Translations under genes and position numbers: made by a program
Origin: DATLZM01 sp035559315
Lineage (GTDB): Bacteria; Actinomycetota; UBA4738; HRBIN12
DNA: 7,257 nucleotides
Assembly (NCBI GenBank): GCA_035559315.1
Contig: DATMBJ010000201.1
Coordinates: forward strand, 1 to 7,257
Direction of reading: 5' to 3'
Notes under the pieces: generated by a model
What the model was told of the DNA's origin: nothing
What the model saw: only the letters and a program-made list of their open reading frames with translations
The model's database searches: none
Shown: piece by piece, positions 5,227 through 7,257 of the stretch
How the letters are laid out: each line of letters opens with the position of its first letter
Position numbering within the stretch: the stretch's first letter is position 1

Positions 5227-6060
5227 CTACGGGTCCCAGAGGTCCGGGCGGGGCGGGAGCGGCTCGTAGACGACGGGCTGGCGCCGCCCCCGGAACAGGA
5301 GCAGCGTCATCACGACGCCGGCCACGAACCCCCCGACGTGGGCCCAGTAGGCCACGCCGCTGTTCACCTGCTGCCCGAGCGCCCCCAGCTCCGAGAGGCC
5401 GGAGATCAGCTGGAAGACGAACCAGAACCCCAGGACGACCAGGGCCGGCAGCTCGACCCACGTGATGAAGAAGAACATCACGAGCGTGAGGATGCGGGCG
5501 TGGGGGAACAGGACGAGGTAGGCGCCGAGGACCGCCGCGATCGCCCCCGAGGCCCCCACGTTGGGGATCACGGAGTCCGGCGCGAACAGCACCTGGAGCG
5601 CCGTCGCGGCGAGCCCGCCCACCAGGTAGAAGACGACGAACACGAGGCGCCCGAGCCGATCCTCGACGTTGTTGCCGAAGATCCACAGGTAGAGCATGTT
5701 CCCCCCGATGTGGAGCCAGCCCCCGTGGAGGAACATCGACACGAACACCGACGCCAGCCAGCTCTTGTCGGGGCAGCGCCGCTGGAGGAAGGCCTGGATG
5801 GCTGGCCCCGCGCCGGGTCCGAACTGGTCCCCGAGCTGCTGGTCGAGGGCGCGCGCGGCGGCCGGGCCGCCCTGCGCGAGGTTCGTCCCGTGGGTGAGCT
5901 CGTAGGGGATCAGCGCGTTGCAGAAGAAGAACGCCTGCTGCCTCCCCTCGGGGGCGAAGGTGGGCTGCCAGAACAGGAACACGACGACGTTGGTCGCGAT
6001 CAGGGCGATCGTGACCCAGGGCGTCCTCCGCGTGGGGTTCGCGTCGCGGATCGGCAGCAC
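5227..6060 (-). CDS. Rhomboid family intramembrane serine protease
   Basis: This 277-residue polytopic membrane protein should cleave substrate transmembrane helices inside the cytoplasmic membrane. The N terminus LPIRDANPTRRTPWVT (2-17) is typical of actinobacterial and other bacterial rhomboids. TM1 is about 15-32, and five or more further hydrophobic helices run from 102 to 257. The catalytic dyad is S171 in GASGAIAAVLG and H241 in AHVGGFVAG. The oxyanion-helix motif HxxxN is H117-N121 in HGGWLHIGGN. A long loop (about 33-101) with C47 and C96 separates TM1 from the core. The C-terminal tail (258-277) is short and Pro-rich. The frame is open to 6570, but GTG 6060, with GGAGGAGG 5 nt upstream, fits the family start. 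It is antisense to its neighbours and divergent from the gene at 6245. The substrate is unknown. Confidence 0.95.
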   Translation of the reverse strand: MLPIRDANPTRRTPWVTIALIATNVVVFLFWQPTFAPEGRQQAFFFCNALIPYELTHGTNLAQGGPAAARALDQQLGDQFGPGAGPAIQAFLQRRCPDKSWLASVFVSMFLHGGWLHIGGNMLYLWIFGNNVEDRLGRLVFVVFYLVGGLAATALQVLFAPDSVIPNVGASGAIAAVLGAYLVLFPHARILTLVMFFFITWVELPALVVLGFWFVFQLISGLSELGALGQQVNSGVAYWAHVGGFVAGVVMTLLLFRGRRQPVVYEPLPPRPDLWDP

Positions 6061-6065
6061 CCGCG

Positions 6066-6073
6066 CCTCCTCC
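6066..6073 (-). promoter_or_regulatory. Ribosome binding site of the rhomboid gene
   Basis: GGAGGAGG on the minus strand lies 5 nt before GTG 6060 and sets the start far downstream of the long open frame that continues to 6570. It is the strongest Shine-Dalgarno match in the window. Confidence 0.75.
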
Positions 6074-6097
6074 AGGTCGGCCCCGGCCGGTCGGCCG

Positions 6098-6103
6098 ATG
6101 CTA
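6098..6103 (-). promoter_or_regulatory. Putative -10 element of the rhomboid gene
   Basis: TAGCAT on the minus strand (6103 to 6098) fits TANNNT. A weak -35-like TTCGCC (6126 to 6121) sits 17 bp upstream. Transcription would start near 6091, giving a leader of about 30 nt that contains the ribosome binding site. Confidence 0.4.
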
Positions 6104-6161
6104 CCAACCTCCGGGGGCCCGGCGAAGGGCCCGGCTCCGCCCCTCGGCCGGCCGTCCGGCC

Positions 6162-6201
6162 CCCCTCCGGCGGGCCCCTCGCCCGCCCGGGCCCGGAGGG
6201 G
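6162..6201. repeat. GC-rich inverted repeat in a divergent promoter region
   Basis: A perfect 9-bp inverted repeat, CCCCTCCGG (6162-6170) and CCGGAGGGG (6193-6201), encloses a smaller 5-bp hairpin (6171-6175 / 6181-6185). It ends 8 bp before the TATCCT hexamer of the small helical protein gene, covering where a -35 would be. It may be a regulator site or simply a GC-rich secondary structure; the sequence alone does not decide. Confidence 0.4.
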
Positions 6202-6209
6202 CGCCGGGG

Positions 6210-6215
6210 TATCCT
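6210..6215 (+). promoter_or_regulatory. Putative -10 element of the small helical protein / tlyA transcript
   Basis: TATCCT fits TANNNT and would start transcription near 6222, giving a leader of about 23 nt that includes AGGAGGGA (6231-6238), 6 nt before ATG 6245. It would drive both the helical protein gene and tlyA, whose start overlaps that gene's stop. Confidence 0.45.
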
Positions 6216-6244
6216 TGCATCGGCGACCCGAGGAGGGACCGGCG

Positions 6245-6583
6245 ATGCTCGAGGACGTGAAGCGGTACGTGGAGGCGGTGCTGGACAAGCTGAGCCCCGC
6301 GAAGGCCCAGGCCATGGCGCGGGCGATGGCGGGCGGGAGCCGGGAGCGGGTCAACGAGCTGGCGAAGGATCTGATGGAGTGGTCCCAGCGGAACCGCGAG
6401 CGGCTCACCGAGCTCGTCCGCCGGGAGGTCCGCTCGCAGCTCAAGGCGCTCGGCGTCGCGAGCAAGGAGGAGCTCGAGTCGCTCAAGCGCCGGGTCCGCG
6501 AGCTCGAGAAGGCAACGGGGAAGGCTCCGCGGCGGGCGTCGCCGAGGGCCGGGGCCGGCGGGGGGACCAAGGCGTCGGGTTGA
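6245..6583 (+). CDS. Small phasin/coiled-coil-like helical protein
   Basis: This 112-residue soluble, highly charged protein is predicted to be almost all helical. Residues 1-70 form amphipathic helices (MLEDVKRYVEAV, WSQRNRERLTELVRREV). Residues 71-90 (VASKEELESLKRRVRELEK) form a leucine-heptad coiled coil like the one ending bacterial phasin-like and BMFP/YqiC-type proteins. The last ~22 residues are a disordered basic Ala/Gly/Pro/Arg tail. The actinobacterial tlyA cluster also carries a small uncharacterised gene just before tlyA (Rv1693), and this occupies the same place, but orthology is only inferred. AGGAGGGA 6 nt upstream supports ATG 6245. The stop overlaps the tlyA start (TTGA), so the two are probably co-transcribed and translationally coupled. 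Function is unknown; self-assembly or binding to a larger partner is plausible. Confidence 0.85.
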   Translation: MLEDVKRYVEAVLDKLSPAKAQAMARAMAGGSRERVNELAKDLMEWSQRNRERLTELVRREVRSQLKALGVASKEELESLKRRVRELEKATGKAPRRASPRAGAGGGTKASG

Positions 6584-7257
6584 CCCGGCGGCGGCTCGAC
6601 GCGGAGCTGGTCCGCCGCGGGCTGGTCCGGAGCCGCGCGGAGGCTCGGGCGGCGATCGAGGCGGGGCTCGTGACGGTGGGGGGCCGGCCCGCCGTGAAGC
6701 CCTCGACGCTCGTGGGCCCGGACGAGCCCGTCGCCCTCGCCCGATCCCCGCGGCGGTTCGTCTCCCGGGGCGGCGAGAAGCTCGAGGCCGCGCTCGAGCG
6801 GTTCGGCATCGAGGTGGCGGGGCGCGACTGCCTCGACGTGGGAGCGTCGACGGGGGGGTTCACCGACTGCCTGCTCCGTCGGGGCGCCGCGCGGGTGGCG
6901 GCGGTGGACGTGGGCTACGGGCAGCTCGCCTGGGAGCTCAGGACCGATCCGCGGGTCACGGTCCTCGAACGCACCAACGCCCGCGAGCTCTCCCCCGAGG
7001 ACCTCCCGTTCCGGCCCCAGGTGGTCGTGGCGGACCTCTCGTTCATCTCGCTCGCCCTGGTCGTGCCGGCCTTGGCACGGGTCGCGGCGCCGGGCGCCGT
7101 GTTCGTCCTCCTCGTGAAGCCGCAGTTCGAAGCGGGGAGGGGCGAGGTGGGGCGGGGGGGCGTGGTGCGGGACGTCGGCGCGTGGCGACGCGCCGTCCTC
7201 CGGGTGGCGGAGGCCTGCCGGGCGGCGGGCGTCGAGCCGGTGGACGTCGCGGCCTCG
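6580..7257 (+). CDS. tlyA: TlyA family rRNA 2'-O-methyltransferase, 3' end cut off
   Basis: The first 226 residues of TlyA are present. The enzyme uses S-adenosylmethionine to methylate the ribose of C1409 in 16S and C1920 in 23S rRNA, which in mycobacteria makes ribosomes sensitive to capreomycin. An N-terminal S4 RNA-binding domain (3-60, TRRRLDAELVRRGLVRSR...) is followed by the linker SRGGEKLE (62-69), the SAM-binding motif DVGASTGGFTD (86-96), ADLSFISL (151-158) and VKPQFEAG (179-186). The catalytic residues expected from M. tuberculosis TlyA (K69, D154, K182, E238) match K67, D152 and K180; the Glu would fall just beyond the window. The start is TTG 6580, the only start that gives the family's MTRRRLD N terminus. 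It overlaps the upstream TGA, with a weak AAGG at 6569-6572. NAD kinase and recN would be expected downstream. Confidence 0.95.
   Translation, partial: MTRRRLDAELVRRGLVRSRAEARAAIEAGLVTVGGRPAVKPSTLVGPDEPVALARSPRRFVSRGGEKLEAALERFGIEVAGRDCLDVGASTGGFTDCLLRRGAARVAAVDVGYGQLAWELRTDPRVTVLERTNARELSPEDLPFRPQVVVADLSFISLALVVPALARVAAPGAVFVLLVKPQFEAGRGEVGRGGVVRDVGAWRRAVLRVAEACRAAGVEPVDVAAS

Noticed and set aside
6061..6570. N-terminal extension of the rhomboid reading frame to 6570
   Set aside because: The extra 170 codons are antisense to the small helical protein gene and its promoter and have shadow-like composition. GTG 6060 has an excellent ribosome binding site and the family N terminus.

Overview
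The window is a high-GC (roughly 70% by eye) bacterial chromosome segment, most likely from an actinobacterium. Three things suggest this. The 23S and 5S rRNA sequences look actinobacterial. Several genes have TANNNT -10 hexamers, some placed so that the start codon would be at or near the 5' end of the mRNA, and there are many GTG starts. The gene set also matches the actinobacterial tlyA neighbourhood (TPR protein, HAD-IIA phosphatase, small helical protein, TlyA; compare Rv1691-Rv1694 of Mycobacterium tuberculosis). GC is extreme, and I cannot place the organism below phylum.

Layout. 1-267 is the 3' end of a 23S rRNA gene, including the sarcin-ricin loop. A short spacer leads to a complete 5S rRNA (351-470) and a strong hairpin terminator (479-504) that closes the rRNA operon. 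A TPR protein starts only 26 bp later (531-1220, +). It converges on, and overlaps by 13 bp, a metallo-beta-lactamase-fold hydrolase (1208-2218, -). That hydrolase is divergent from a short SSB-like OB-fold protein (2300-2614, +), which converges on a DUF1015 protein (2697-3872, -). DUF1015 is divergent from a second, shorter TPR protein (3866-4273, +). A 113-bp gap of degenerate 29-30 bp repeats follows, then a HAD-IIA sugar-phosphatase-like gene (4390-5184, +). A rhomboid intramembrane protease lies on the opposite strand (5227-6060, -). Divergent from it are a small phasin/coiled-coil-like protein (6245-6583, +) and tlyA (6580 to window end, +, cut off), which is joined to it by a TTGA stop/start overlap.

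How the genes relate. Most are housekeeping or poorly characterised conserved genes arranged as alternating divergent and convergent pairs, so there are several short transcripts rather than one operon. The best functional link is translation: TlyA methylates 16S and 23S rRNA, and the window begins inside an rRNA operon. I see no mobile element, CRISPR array, tRNA or obvious defence or biosynthetic system. The parts most worth a second look are the repeat/mini-ORF stretch before the HAD gene, the uncharacterised DUF1015 protein with its DGHHR motif, the putative leaderless divergent promoters, and the interruption of the usual tlyA-cluster gene order.
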